DNA from: an uncultured Eubacteriales bacterium
GTDB lineage: Bacteria > Bacillota > Clostridia > Oscillospirales > Oscillospiraceae
Direction: 5' to 3'
DNA length: 64,000 nt
NCBI GenBank assembly: GCA_902465435.1
Contig: CABQNH010000001.1
Span: 1 to 64,000, forward strand
The notes below the pieces were generated by a model. That model was not told where the DNA came from. It did not search any database and saw only the letters and a program-made list of their open reading frames with translations. Shown piece after piece: positions 32,658 to 41,399 of this stretch. Position 1 is the first letter of the stretch. The number at the start of each line of letters is the position of its first letter. The translations under genes and the position numbers were made by a program.

Positions 32658-33888
32658 ACGAAAATTGCTCCAATCGCCGCTGCGTCTGCTGAATCCGCTG
32701 CAGCAGTGCGGGATGCAGCCGCTCCCGCTCCGTCAGGACGCCGGCCTGTGTCGTGCGGCTGCGGCAGCCGAAATAGCAGGCGCCCATCGGAATGGCACTG
32801 TAACACGGTTCTCCGCGCAGCATCCTTAAAATACTTACGGCGGCCGACGAAATCGCAGGCGCGATATATGGCTTGAAGCCCAGCTCCCGCACGCGCAGAT
32901 TGGCCGTCACGGTACGCTCCGTTAAAAAGGCAGAGCGCGCTTCGTCATAGTCCTGCGGGTGGTTCGCCACGATCAGCTCCGCGCCGTGCGGCCCATACAC
33001 GCGTCCTTCCGTAAAGGGGATTTGCGCCTGCTCCGCATAATACGCCGCACGCGCCGCCATGACGCCGAGACCGAAGCCGCGCACCTGCTCCGGCAGAAGT
33101 CCCTTTGCGTCAAACCGGCCCCTGTCCTCCTGATTGCTGCGCAGGAACACCGCGCGGCAGAGCGGATCTACCGGGTCGGAAATCTGGCAAAATTGTCCCA
33201 AAAACCCCGCTTCTCTCGCCCGGGCGGCATAACTGTCCAGCATTTCCCGGTTCCGCGCAAACTGCGCCATGCGCACATCCTGCACCGACGTCCCCACGGG
33301 AGGCACGCCGCGCGACGCGGTAAAGAGCAGCAGATCGCAGTCAAATAGCGCGCGCTCGTCGCAGATCGTGATTTTAGGAAGCGGCGCGCCGTCGATGGAC
33401 AGCACCTGATTCAGCTCCATCTCATAGCGTGCGCACTGCGCCTCGTTTGGATCGAACACCGCAATTTCAGAAAATTCCCGCCCAAGGAGCTTCAGCGCCG
33501 TCAGCAGCGTACCGCCCACGTCCCCAAGACCAACCAGCACTGCGCGCAGACCGGCAGTTTTTTTCGGTCTGGCAAGATAGGAAAACGCGCGTGTAAACAC
33601 CGTATTGAGCACCGTTGCGCCGCCGCAGGCCTGCACAGCGTCCGAAAGCGCCGGCGGTACGTTTCTTTCCGCCGTAGGCAAAAGCGCCGAAATATCCTCC
33701 GGCTCCAATGCCTCTGCCGCACTCTGCACCGCAAAGCAGCCGCGCGAGCGCATCGGGTCGCGCGTTACCAGCAGCACCAGTGGCGAAAACGCCCTTTGAA
33801 CCGGCTGCGCATCCGGCGGGAAGGTGCCCCCAAGGCTGCACAGGCAAAAGCCGCGCCAGCTTCGAAATTCCAGATCGTTATACTCCAT
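32650..33888 (-). CDS. Lactate/malate dehydrogenase superfamily protein, atypical
   Basis: 412 aa. A Rossmann motif LVGLGDVGGTLLTALKLLG (about residue 117) is followed by FTASRGVPPVGTSVQDVRMA and QISDPVDPLCRAVF, which correspond to the LDH/MDH cofactor and NPVD segments. YGPHGAEL near residue 301 matches the catalytic-His loop. An N-terminal 110-aa extension and a cysteine-containing C-terminus are unusual, and overall similarity to true LDH is low. It overlaps both neighbours (11 bp and 8 bp). The substrate is unknown, probably a 2-hydroxy acid. Confidence 0.7.
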   Translation of the reverse strand: MEYNDLEFRSWRGFCLCSLGGTFPPDAQPVQRAFSPLVLLVTRDPMRSRGCFAVQSAAEALEPEDISALLPTAERNVPPALSDAVQACGGATVLNTVFTRAFSYLARPKKTAGLRAVLVGLGDVGGTLLTALKLLGREFSEIAVFDPNEAQCARYEMELNQVLSIDGAPLPKITICDERALFDCDLLLFTASRGVPPVGTSVQDVRMAQFARNREMLDSYAARAREAGFLGQFCQISDPVDPLCRAVFLRSNQEDRGRFDAKGLLPEQVRGFGLGVMAARAAYYAEQAQIPFTEGRVYGPHGAELIVANHPQDYDEARSAFLTERTVTANLRVRELGFKPYIAPAISSAAVSILRMLRGEPCYSAIPMGACYFGCRSRTTQAGVLTERERLHPALLQRIQQTQRRLEQFSYD

Positions 33889-36800
33889 ATAGCCTTCCTC
33901 CTGCCGGACGGATTCGCTCCAGACTTAAAAGATCGTTTGCAAGGTAATCTGATGCGGTTCGCGAGAAATCATACCGCAGCGCGTCTCCGCGATCCGGAAG
34001 CCGCGGATGCTCGACGGCCTCTCCCAGCCGCCGCAGCGTCAGCACCGTGTGAAAGCACCTTTGGTGCGCCTGCTCCAGCGCGCGGAGAATCGAAAGTGCA
34101 TTAGAAAGCGCAGTGCGGCTCAGCGCACGGACGTCCGCCTCTGCGGCGTCCGTAAAGTGGCGCGGATAGAAATACGGGAGGATGAGGTTGATGGACGGCA
34201 GCATTCGCCCCTCCGTTTCCCTGCCGCTGACGGAATCGCCGCCCAGGAAGGGATATAAAAGGCTCTCCGTCGCCCAGTAATGCAGATTAGGAATGAAATA
34301 TTCGCCGTCCACCTGCCGATGCTGCTCGCGCATCAGGTCGCGCCCCCTGCCGGATAGAATACCAACGATAATCCGGCTGATCTCCAGTCCCTCCTGCTCA
34401 AAAATTGGGTTCAGCTTACCGATGCGATAACCCTTATGCAGAAGATCGTCCACGAGAATAACCGGCCGACGGAAGGATTTGAGCGTCCGAACCTGCCCGG
34501 CAAGCGGGCTGTAGCCCGGATACTCCACCACGCGGAAGCTGCCGCCGTCCGGCGCGAAGCACTTATCCGCGTGCAGCGTCTTGGTCACGGTATCCGGCAC
34601 GACCTCGCCGGACAGCGTCTTTCCATACGGCACGCAGAGATACTTCCCGCGCGCGCCCGGCGTCATTACGGGATTATACTGCCGCACACGCTCCATAAGC
34701 GCCTGATTGAGCAGCTCCGCGTCAAAGCACAGCAGCAGCTTGCCCGGATACAGCGCCGTGAGCGCCGTGCGCAGGCGCGGCCTTGCCTGCCGAATGGCAT
34801 CGACGACCTCCTGCGCGTCGCGGTGCGGCGCCTTCATCCCCAAAAGCAGATCCTGGATCAGGATCATCGGTATGCGCATATCCACATAGTAAAGCCCGCA
34901 GACGTCCTCCACCTGCACAAAGCCGAGCTGCCGCAGCACGTCGTGCAGTGCCCCATGGCTGCCGCAGCGGCAGAGTGCATAGGTATGGTCGCTGCTGAGA
35001 CTGCGCACCAGAAGCTCATTGAGGAGCATCCGCATATGCTCCCGCGAAGCGTTTGCCTGCACGCTGTCGAGCATCAAAAGCTTGCCGGAGGTAAGCCGCC
35101 GCACGCTGGAGCAGGCCTCCACGTCATGCAGCTCGTCATACAGTCCCGAAATGGTCACGCTATGGCAGCTTGCCGTTCCCACGGTCTGCTCCAATCGGCG
35201 AGAGCGCAGATAAACGCGGGTTCCGGCCTCCTCGTGCACCATTTTGAAGTAAAGATCCTGCGGCGCAAGCACCTTTTTGTTGATTGGGAATCGCAGATAC
35301 AGGCCGTATTCATAGATATATGCCTGCACGATCGGATCCACCAGCGCCGAAATATCCAGGTTCTTATCAATCGCGTCGCGGATTTTTGTAGAGCTGACGT
35401 CCTCCATCTGCGCCGGGAGCGAAATGCTCAGCACCTTGCCGCGCAGTCTGGAGAGAAGCGCAGGATGCGCCGCATCCTCGGCGTTCGGACGGCGAATCAC
35501 AATATGATTAAAATCAAGAACACCGTTTTCCGCATTGCCCTGATAGGCAGATGCGTGTAAAATCACATCACTTCCAACTACAAGATACACGTCTTTCCCC
35601 GGGAAGCAGGCACGCAGCGCCGCCAAATCCTCCGGCATGGCGATATTGATCGGCAGCTCGTCCGGATAAAGATACGCATCCCACTGGTCGGCAACGGACA
35701 TTTTCACGATCTTTCGCCGCAAAAGCTTGGCGAGCGTCCGCTTGCTCCACGAAAACTCGTCTACCGCAAGATAGACCTCAAAGCCGCGCACGCGGATCTC
35801 CTCCACGATGCGCTTGTGTCCTGCCGAAAACGGATCGAATGTGCCGGGGAAAAATGCCACCGGCCTTGCAGGCGGGAAGGAAAGCTGCCCCTGCTCCACC
35901 GTATAATGCACGAGGAAGCGATAAAGATGGTTCAGCATAGCGGCGCGGTTAAAGAAGGTCAGCTGTCCCCGCATCGGCTCCGACAGAAGCGTTAACAGCT
36001 TTTTCAGTGTGCGGGTAAAGCAGTAAGCGCGAAGCTGCACCGGAAGCGTCTGCTCCGCGATCAGATCATGGCAAAGAACGCACAGCGCACTTTGGTGGAT
36101 GGGCGCGTGATAATGCGCCACACCGACGAGAAGAAGCCCGAGACAGCGGTCGATCAGGGCACTTTCGTCCATCTGCAGCGACGCGATCAGACTGCCGAGT
36201 GCGCTCAGCGTGGGCCCCGCGGGCCGGAGGGTGCCGGAGCGCAGCAGCGTCTCCAGATAGTCCACCGCCTCGGCGACCTCCTTTTCCGGCAGGGTGCAGA
36301 TTAGCTTGCCCAGATACGGCGGAATGAAGCGCGCGATCTGCTCCTGCCCGTTTTCCAGCTCACGAAGAAGATCCACCGTTATTTCGTTGCGCTGATCGAC
36401 GGTTAAAAGCGCTGCAACCGACAAAAGCGCCTCGCCCGCATGCTCGCGCACCGGCAAATGCTCACTGACACACAAAAGATTGGATAGGTGCATCGCCGTG
36501 TGGAAGGCATTGACGGGATTGCGTTTTGCATCCTCGCACAGCATGTCGATCTGCACGATCTTGACGGTCCAATGCACCGCGTTTTTCAAATTGCTCAGGT
36601 AAAGGAGCGAAACATCCTGCGTCGGCTGCGCCTCCTGCGCGCCCAAAAGCTTCTCCCGCAGATAGGAAACCGCGGCCGCCTCCTGCGGGTGCGGCTTGAC
36701 CGCCTCGCGCAGAAATTGCTCCCCGGCGCTGGCGCGAAGATGGGAAATGCAGCGCAGCGCAACGATCTGCCAGCGGTCGACGCCGCTTTGCAGCATACGC

Positions 36801-38446
36801 AGAAGCGGCGCCTCCGCCTGAGAAAACAGCTCCTTGGAGACCGCAGCAGGCGGAACGTGACACATCGCGTCAAACAGAACAAAGCAGTCCGTCTCCGGCA
36901 GGCCGTCAAAATGGGCGAACAGCGGCTGCGCAAGCTCCGCGGCAAGCTGCGGCTCGCAGCTTTCAAACAGGGATTCGCAGATCGCCTTGAGCGAATTGGA
37001 AATGCGCAGCGCGTGCTTATGGGCAAATTTATGATCCGGGTGCAGACATTGCAGCACATAGCTGTCCCAAAGCGCAACCGACTCGTCCAAAAGCGCCAGC
37101 ATCGTGGGCGCCATTGCGGATTTCGGCGCGGCGGCAGGCAGCATTTTCCGGTACTTCGGGCCGCTGTTGGCCAGAAGCTGCCCCATGATATGCCCGGCGA
37201 TCCGGCGAACATCGCCCTCCGGATTCGTCAGAAGCTCATAGAGGAAGGCCAGAAGCTTTTGCTTGCTGCTGCGGGACATATAGGTGCTGTACTCCTCAAA
37301 CAGGCGCAGATAGGTGCGAATGCGCTGACTCGCCTTCTCGCCGCGCGCCTGCTCCAAAAGGAGGTCAAAGGAGGATTCCGTGCTGATGGTGTTCATCAGG
37401 CGGATATTATTCTCAAAGGTCAGATCGCGCAGCGCTCCAGCCGCTTCCTCCTGCGGCAGCAGCGCCGGATCCTGCCGGACAGGCGGCGCCATACTGCCGT
37501 CGTCGCGTACACCGCAATGCAGCAGGTAGCGTTCAAAATCACGCAGCTTGCTGTATACCATTTGATACCTACGGCGCTTTTCCGGCGTGACATCGGCAAG
37601 CTTGGACAGGATAATGGCATAGGCATCGGCCAGCGAGCAAATCCGCATCTGCTCCTTTCCGTCTTCCAGTCGGCCGCGCACGCGAAAATCTGCGTAAATC
37701 AGAAGCAGCGACTCTATGGTCAGGTTTTCAAACTCCAGGTCCCATGTGGAGTGATTCGCCGCGATATGCGCAATGCCCTCCATGTTTCGGTCGGCAAGCC
37801 ATTGCCAGGTAAAATAGTAATGTAAATAAGGAATTCGCGCCGCGTCGTCTCCCCGACAGCCGAATTTCCCGATATCGTGCGAAAGCGCAGCCGCCGCCAC
37901 GAGCGGCACATCCACCGGAAGGCCGGCCTTTCCTGCGGCAAGCGCCATCCGCACCGCCACATTGCGCACGCCGATCGTATGTGACGCGGCATCGAAGGGC
38001 ATCAGCTCGCGGCTCATGCGCAGCGTAAGCAGAAAGTGCGTCTCTGCAATGGCCGCGCGGAATGTCGTATATTCTTCGCCAAGCCTTGTCGGCATCGTCT
38101 CGTCAAACGGCAAAAGATCGGTCATGGGATCGTAGGACGCTTCCTCCGCCGCGAGCAGCGCCTCCAGCGCGGCAATCAGCAGGGCAATTCCCTTCTGCGT
38201 CTTCGGCTCCGGCTTGCAATAGGCAGGATCCGGAAACAGGCCGTTCACCAGCGACCGATAGGCTGCGGATAAGAAGCCGTCCTCCGGCTCCGGCGCAAGC
38301 TGCGATAAGACGGGGCGGAAAATGTCCGCCGCCTGTCTGCAAAGCGCAGCGCGTGCAAACTCCGTTTCCTCCAGACGCCGCCTTGTTTCCTCCGTCAGCA
38401 GGACAGTCGGCAGCTTCCCCGCAAGTTTTTCCGACGAAAAGCGCAT
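33878..38446 (-). CDS. Giant HD / nucleotidyltransferase / acetyltransferase-like / phosphoribosyltransferase-like fusion
   Basis: 1522 aa, the largest gene here. An HD domain carries LSHDIGKFG (about 187-195), with an upstream H in FDAASHTIGVRN. An all-helical HEAT-like stretch spans about 340-850. A NadD/cytidylyltransferase-type domain has FFPGTFDPFSAGHKR (about 862) and SSTKIRDAI (about 1016). A GNAT-like stretch covers about 1060-1190. A PRTase-like domain has VILVDDLLHKGYRIG (about 1327), the PRPP-binding pattern. It starts an operon with the two redox genes. The combination of PRPP, nucleotidyl transfer and phosphohydrolase modules suggests nucleotide-cofactor or modified-nucleotide metabolism, but this is inference. 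Confidence 0.75.
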   Translation of the reverse strand: MRFSSEKLAGKLPTVLLTEETRRRLEETEFARAALCRQAADIFRPVLSQLAPEPEDGFLSAAYRSLVNGLFPDPAYCKPEPKTQKGIALLIAALEALLAAEEASYDPMTDLLPFDETMPTRLGEEYTTFRAAIAETHFLLTLRMSRELMPFDAASHTIGVRNVAVRMALAAGKAGLPVDVPLVAAAALSHDIGKFGCRGDDAARIPYLHYYFTWQWLADRNMEGIAHIAANHSTWDLEFENLTIESLLLIYADFRVRGRLEDGKEQMRICSLADAYAIILSKLADVTPEKRRRYQMVYSKLRDFERYLLHCGVRDDGSMAPPVRQDPALLPQEEAAGALRDLTFENNIRLMNTISTESSFDLLLEQARGEKASQRIRTYLRLFEEYSTYMSRSSKQKLLAFLYELLTNPEGDVRRIAGHIMGQLLANSGPKYRKMLPAAAPKSAMAPTMLALLDESVALWDSYVLQCLHPDHKFAHKHALRISNSLKAICESLFESCEPQLAAELAQPLFAHFDGLPETDCFVLFDAMCHVPPAAVSKELFSQAEAPLLRMLQSGVDRWQIVALRCISHLRASAGEQFLREAVKPHPQEAAAVSYLREKLLGAQEAQPTQDVSLLYLSNLKNAVHWTVKIVQIDMLCEDAKRNPVNAFHTAMHLSNLLCVSEHLPVREHAGEALLSVAALLTVDQRNEITVDLLRELENGQEQIARFIPPYLGKLICTLPEKEVAEAVDYLETLLRSGTLRPAGPTLSALGSLIASLQMDESALIDRCLGLLLVGVAHYHAPIHQSALCVLCHDLIAEQTLPVQLRAYCFTRTLKKLLTLLSEPMRGQLTFFNRAAMLNHLYRFLVHYTVEQGQLSFPPARPVAFFPGTFDPFSAGHKRIVEEIRVRGFEVYLAVDEFSWSKRTLAKLLRRKIVKMSVADQWDAYLYPDELPINIAMPEDLAALRACFPGKDVYLVVGSDVILHASAYQGNAENGVLDFNHIVIRRPNAEDAAHPALLSRLRGKVLSISLPAQMEDVSSTKIRDAIDKNLDISALVDPIVQAYIYEYGLYLRFPINKKVLAPQDLYFKMVHEEAGTRVYLRSRRLEQTVGTASCHSVTISGLYDELHDVEACSSVRRLTSGKLLMLDSVQANASREHMRMLLNELLVRSLSSDHTYALCRCGSHGALHDVLRQLGFVQVEDVCGLYYVDMRIPMILIQDLLLGMKAPHRDAQEVVDAIRQARPRLRTALTALYPGKLLLCFDAELLNQALMERVRQYNPVMTPGARGKYLCVPYGKTLSGEVVPDTVTKTLHADKCFAPDGGSFRVVEYPGYSPLAGQVRTLKSFRRPVILVDDLLHKGYRIGKLNPIFEQEGLEISRIIVGILSGRGRDLMREQHRQVDGEYFIPNLHYWATESLLYPFLGGDSVSGRETEGRMLPSINLILPYFYPRHFTDAAEADVRALSRTALSNALSILRALEQAHQRCFHTVLTLRRLGEAVEHPRLPDRGDALRYDFSRTASDYLANDLLSLERIRPAGGRLYGV

Positions 38447-38478
38447 AGCTCTCGCTCCTTTTCTCGTAGTTCTCTTCT

Positions 38479-38507
38479 ATTATAGCGGACGCGCACGCGC
38501 TGCACAA
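38479..38507 (-). promoter_or_regulatory. Promoter of the three-gene giant-fusion operon
   Basis: On the - strand: TTGTGC (38502-38507), a 17-bp spacer and TATAAT (38479-38484), about 30 nt from the start codon. Confidence 0.65.
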
Positions 38508-38578
38508 TAACAAAATACGTTTTTCTTCCAAAGCCGCGCGCACCTTCCGTCTTTTTGCAGAAAAGCGCAAACCACCCT

Positions 38579-38607
38579 TGCTATTTGGGAAGAAAGTGCG
38601 TATAATA
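38579..38607 (+). promoter_or_regulatory. Promoter of metG
   Basis: TTGCTA (38579-38584), a 17-bp spacer and TATAAT (38602-38607). The leader is only about 55 nt, with no room for a SAM riboswitch or T-box. Confidence 0.75.
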
Positions 38608-38665
38608 ACTAAGATAATGGATTTTATGCCCCCTGTTGGCATTTTCGTGAAAGGAGGATTTTTTC

Positions 38666-40633
38666 ATGTGCGAGCACTGCAAGGAAAAATTCTATATTAC
38701 GACCCCGATTTACTACCCCTCTGACAAGCTGCATATCGGCCACACCTATTGCACGGTCGCAACCGACACCATGGCACGCTACAAGAGAATGCGCGGCTAT
38801 GACGTTATGTTCCTTACGGGAACGGACGAGCACGGCATGAAGATCGAGACGAAGGCGCGCGAGGCCGGCATTACGCCGAAGGAATTTGTCGACCGTATCG
38901 TCTGCGGCGAGGGCGGCGTGCTGGATCTCTGGAAGCTGATGAACATCTCCTACGATCGCTTTCTGCGCACCACGGACGACTATCATGTGGAATCGATCCA
39001 GAAGATTTTCCGCAAGATGTATGAAAACGGCGACATTTACAAGGGTACTTATAAGGGAATGTACTGCACGCCCTGCGAGTCCTTCTGGACGGAAAGCCAG
39101 CTTGTCAACGGAAAATGTCCGGATTGCGGCCGCGAGGTGCATCCGGCGGAGGAGGAGGCCTATTTCTTCCGGCTTTCCAAGTACGCCGACCGCGTGCGCG
39201 ACCTGCTGGAAAATACCGATTTCTTAGAGCCGCGCAGCCGCGTCAACGAAATGGTCAACAATTTCATTAAGCCGGGGCTTGAAGATCTGTGCGTATCGCG
39301 TACCTCCTTCACCTGGGGCGTTCCCGTGGATTTCGACCCGGGTCACGTTGTGTATGTTTGGGTTGACGCACTGTTCAACTACACGACCGCGCTGGGTCTT
39401 TATAACGAGCGCTATCACGATTACGAAAAGTTCTGGCCGGCTGACGTTCACTTCGTCGGGAAGGAGATCGTGCGCTTCCATTCCATCATCTGGCCCGCTA
39501 TGCTGATGTCCATGAATATGCCGCTGCCGAAAAAGGTATTCGGCCACGGCTGGCTGCTTCTGGACGGCGGCAAGATGTCCAAGTCCAAGGGCAATGTTGT
39601 CGATCCCTACCTGCTGGCACAGCGCTACGGCGTGGACGCGCTGCGCTTCTTCTTACTGCGCAGCTTCCCCTTCGGCTCGGACGGCAACTTCTCCAACGAG
39701 CTGCTCATTCAGACGGTCAACACCGACCTTGCAAACGACCTCGGCAACCTGGTCTCCCGCACGGTCGCCATGGTGCAGAAATACTTCGGCGGCAAGCTCC
39801 CGCTTGTGCAGGAGGAAGATGCCGAAAAGGATGACGAGCTGATCACGATGGCCTGCGAGCTTTGCCGCCTCTACGAAGAGAAAATGGAGAGCTACGCCTT
39901 CCAGAACGCACTGGCGGAGATCTTCAAGGTCATTTCCCGCGCAAACAAGTATATCGACGAGAACGCGCCGTGGGTTCTTGCCAAGGACGAGGCAAAGCTG
40001 CCGCGTCTTGCCCGCGTGCTTTATAACCTTTTAGAGACGGTTCGTATCTGCGGCGGCATGCTTCTGCCCTTTATGCCCGCAACGGTGGAGGAGATCATGC
40101 GGCGGATCGGCGCCACGGACTACAGCTGGGCGTCGCTCGCCTTCTTCGGCACATTGGATCGGGACGCCGAGGTGCACGGCGGCGAGCCGCTGTTCCCGCG
40201 CATCGACGCTGAGAAGGAGCTTGCGGAGCTGGAGCGGATTCATCAGGAAAAGCTGCGCGCCGCGCTGCCTGCCATCGAGCTGGAGCCGCAGGCCGAGCCG
40301 GTCGCCTTTGACAGCTTCGCTGCCTGCGACCTGCGCGCCGTCAAGGTCAAGCACTGTGAGCGCGTCAAGAAATCCGAAAAGCTTCTTTGCTTCACGCTGG
40401 ACGACGGCAGCGGTACGAATCGGCAGATCCTCTCCGGCATTGCCAAGTTCTATGCACCGGAGACGCTCATCGGCAAGACGCTGCTTGCGATCATCAATCT
40501 GCCGCCGCGCAAAATGATGGGCAAGGAAAGCTGCGGTATGCTGATTTCTGCCGTGCATAAGGAGCATGGCGACGAGGTTCTGAATCTTGTCCTGCTGGAC
40601 GATAAGATCCCCGCCGGTGCAAAAATGGGCTGA
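38666..40633 (+). CDS. metG: Methionyl-tRNA synthetase
   Basis: 655 aa, class I synthetase. The HIGH motif appears as LHIGHTY, KMSKS as GGKMSKSKGN, and the zinc knuckle as CTPCESFW...CPDCGRE. The anticodon-binding domain follows, and the C-terminal 100 residues form an OB-fold tRNA-binding domain (DLRAVKVKHCERVKKSEKLL). AGGAGG precedes the ATG. Monocistronic, followed by a terminator that has been duplicated around repeat copy 4. Confidence 0.98.
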   Translation: MCEHCKEKFYITTPIYYPSDKLHIGHTYCTVATDTMARYKRMRGYDVMFLTGTDEHGMKIETKAREAGITPKEFVDRIVCGEGGVLDLWKLMNISYDRFLRTTDDYHVESIQKIFRKMYENGDIYKGTYKGMYCTPCESFWTESQLVNGKCPDCGREVHPAEEEAYFFRLSKYADRVRDLLENTDFLEPRSRVNEMVNNFIKPGLEDLCVSRTSFTWGVPVDFDPGHVVYVWVDALFNYTTALGLYNERYHDYEKFWPADVHFVGKEIVRFHSIIWPAMLMSMNMPLPKKVFGHGWLLLDGGKMSKSKGNVVDPYLLAQRYGVDALRFFLLRSFPFGSDGNFSNELLIQTVNTDLANDLGNLVSRTVAMVQKYFGGKLPLVQEEDAEKDDELITMACELCRLYEEKMESYAFQNALAEIFKVISRANKYIDENAPWVLAKDEAKLPRLARVLYNLLETVRICGGMLLPFMPATVEEIMRRIGATDYSWASLAFFGTLDRDAEVHGGEPLFPRIDAEKELAELERIHQEKLRAALPAIELEPQAEPVAFDSFAACDLRAVKVKHCERVKKSEKLLCFTLDDGSGTNRQILSGIAKFYAPETLIGKTLLAIINLPPRKMMGKESCGMLISAVHKEHGDEVLNLVLLDDKIPAGAKMG

Positions 40634-40675
40634 TTTTCCCATTTCTTGCGTTTCATATTGTAAATTCTCAGAAAA

Positions 40676-40704
40676 CGCCGTGCCGGAGAAGTTCTGGCAC
40701 GGCG
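40676..40704 (+). terminator. metG terminator hairpin, first copy
   Basis: CGCCGTGCCGGA...TCTGGCACGGCG, a 29-bp hairpin about 40 bp behind the stop. It agrees at 28 of 29 positions with 40958-40986. Confidence 0.75.
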
Positions 40705-40957
40705 CAGCGTGTCAAAAAACCTTTTTGACACGCTGGCAGGCTATCAAGAAAGTTCGGAATACAAGAAACTCGCGCCCGTAGGCGTACGTAGGTACGGTAG
40801 GGCGCGAGTTCCGAAGTAAGTCAAAACAATAAATATTTCCTTGTTTTTGAACTCAATTTATTTGAATTTTTCCATAAAATGAAATGGACTCGCTGAAAGA
40901 AAAATCGTCAAAATTGTTTTCCTGTTTTGACGGTTACGGACTTTATTGACAGTCTGA
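40705..40957 (+). repeat. Terminator-associated repeat, copy 4 (complete)
   Basis: 253 bp. In order: hairpin CAGCGTGTCAAAAAA...TTTTTGACACGCTG (40705-40735), left end CAGGCTATCAAGAAAGTTCG (40737-), central hairpin AACTCGCGCCC...GGGCGCGAGTT (about 40767-40810), a 90-bp A/T-rich stretch, hairpin CGTCAAAATTG...TTTTGACGG, and right end GACTTTATTGACAGTCTG (to 40956). No coding capacity. Confidence 0.9.
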
Positions 40958-40986
40958 CGCCGTGCCGGAGAAGTTCCGGCACGGCG
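40958..40986 (+). terminator. metG terminator hairpin, duplicate
   Basis: The same 29-bp hairpin as 40676-40704 with one substitution, immediately after the right end of repeat copy 4 and followed by TTTCGG. A weaker wobble-rich hairpin lies at about 40998-41038. Confidence 0.75.
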
Positions 40987-41074
40987 TTTCGGCTGCCAAA
41001 GGACGCGTGCTTTTCTTACCGGAAGGCATGCGTTCTTTGACCGTCCTATGCAGGCAAATGCGCAATACGAAAAA

Positions 41075-41106
41075 GGGCAGCCGGGATGCTATCATACCGG
41101 CTGCCC
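41075..41106. terminator. Distal duplicate of the ABC gene terminator
   Basis: GGGCAGCCGG...CCGGCTGCCC, with positions 41077-41108 identical over 32 bp to 41363-41394 on the other side of repeat copy 5. Confidence 0.75.
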
Positions 41107-41108
41107 TA

Positions 41109-41359
41109 CAGCGTGTCAAAAAACCTTTTTGACACGCTGGCAGACTATCAAGAAAGTTCGGAATACGAGAAACTCGCGCCCGTAGGCGTACATAGGTACG
41201 GTAGGGCGCGAGTTCTGAAGTAAGTCAAAACAATGAATACTATCCTCGCTTTTAAGCTTAATTTGAATTTCTCCATAGAGTGAAGTGGATACGCTTAAAG
41301 TGAAAAACGCCAAAATTGTTTTCTCGTTTTGACGGTTACGGACTTTATTGACGGTCTGA
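41109..41359 (+). repeat. Terminator-associated repeat, copy 5 (complete)
   Basis: About 250 bp with the same parts as copy 4: outer hairpin 41109-41139, left end CAGACTATCAAGAAAGTTCG from 41141, central hairpin, A/T-rich region, inner hairpin and right end GACTTTATTGACGGTCTG (to 41358). It is in the same orientation as copy 4; only about 120 bp separate the two. Confidence 0.9.
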
Positions 41360-41362
41360 AGA

Positions 41363-41392
41363 GCAGCCGGGATGCTATCATACCGGCTGCCC
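41363..41392 (-). terminator. Terminator of the broken ABC exporter gene, proximal copy
   Basis: The hairpin GCAGCCGG...CCGGCTGC lies 7 bp behind the stop codon of the - strand gene, so it is probably the original terminator, duplicated on the far side of repeat copy 5. Confidence 0.75.
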
Positions 41393-41399
41393 TAAATGC

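Noticed and set aside
38608..38665. SAM riboswitch or T-box in front of metG
   Set aside because: The leader from the promoter to the ATG is only about 55 nt. Neither a T-box anti-terminator nor a SAM-I core is visible. proS also shows no T-box.
40705..41359. Tandem repeats considered as a CRISPR-like array
   Set aside because: Units are about 250 bp, with inverted ends and different flanking hairpins. No short repeats with spacers and no cas genes.
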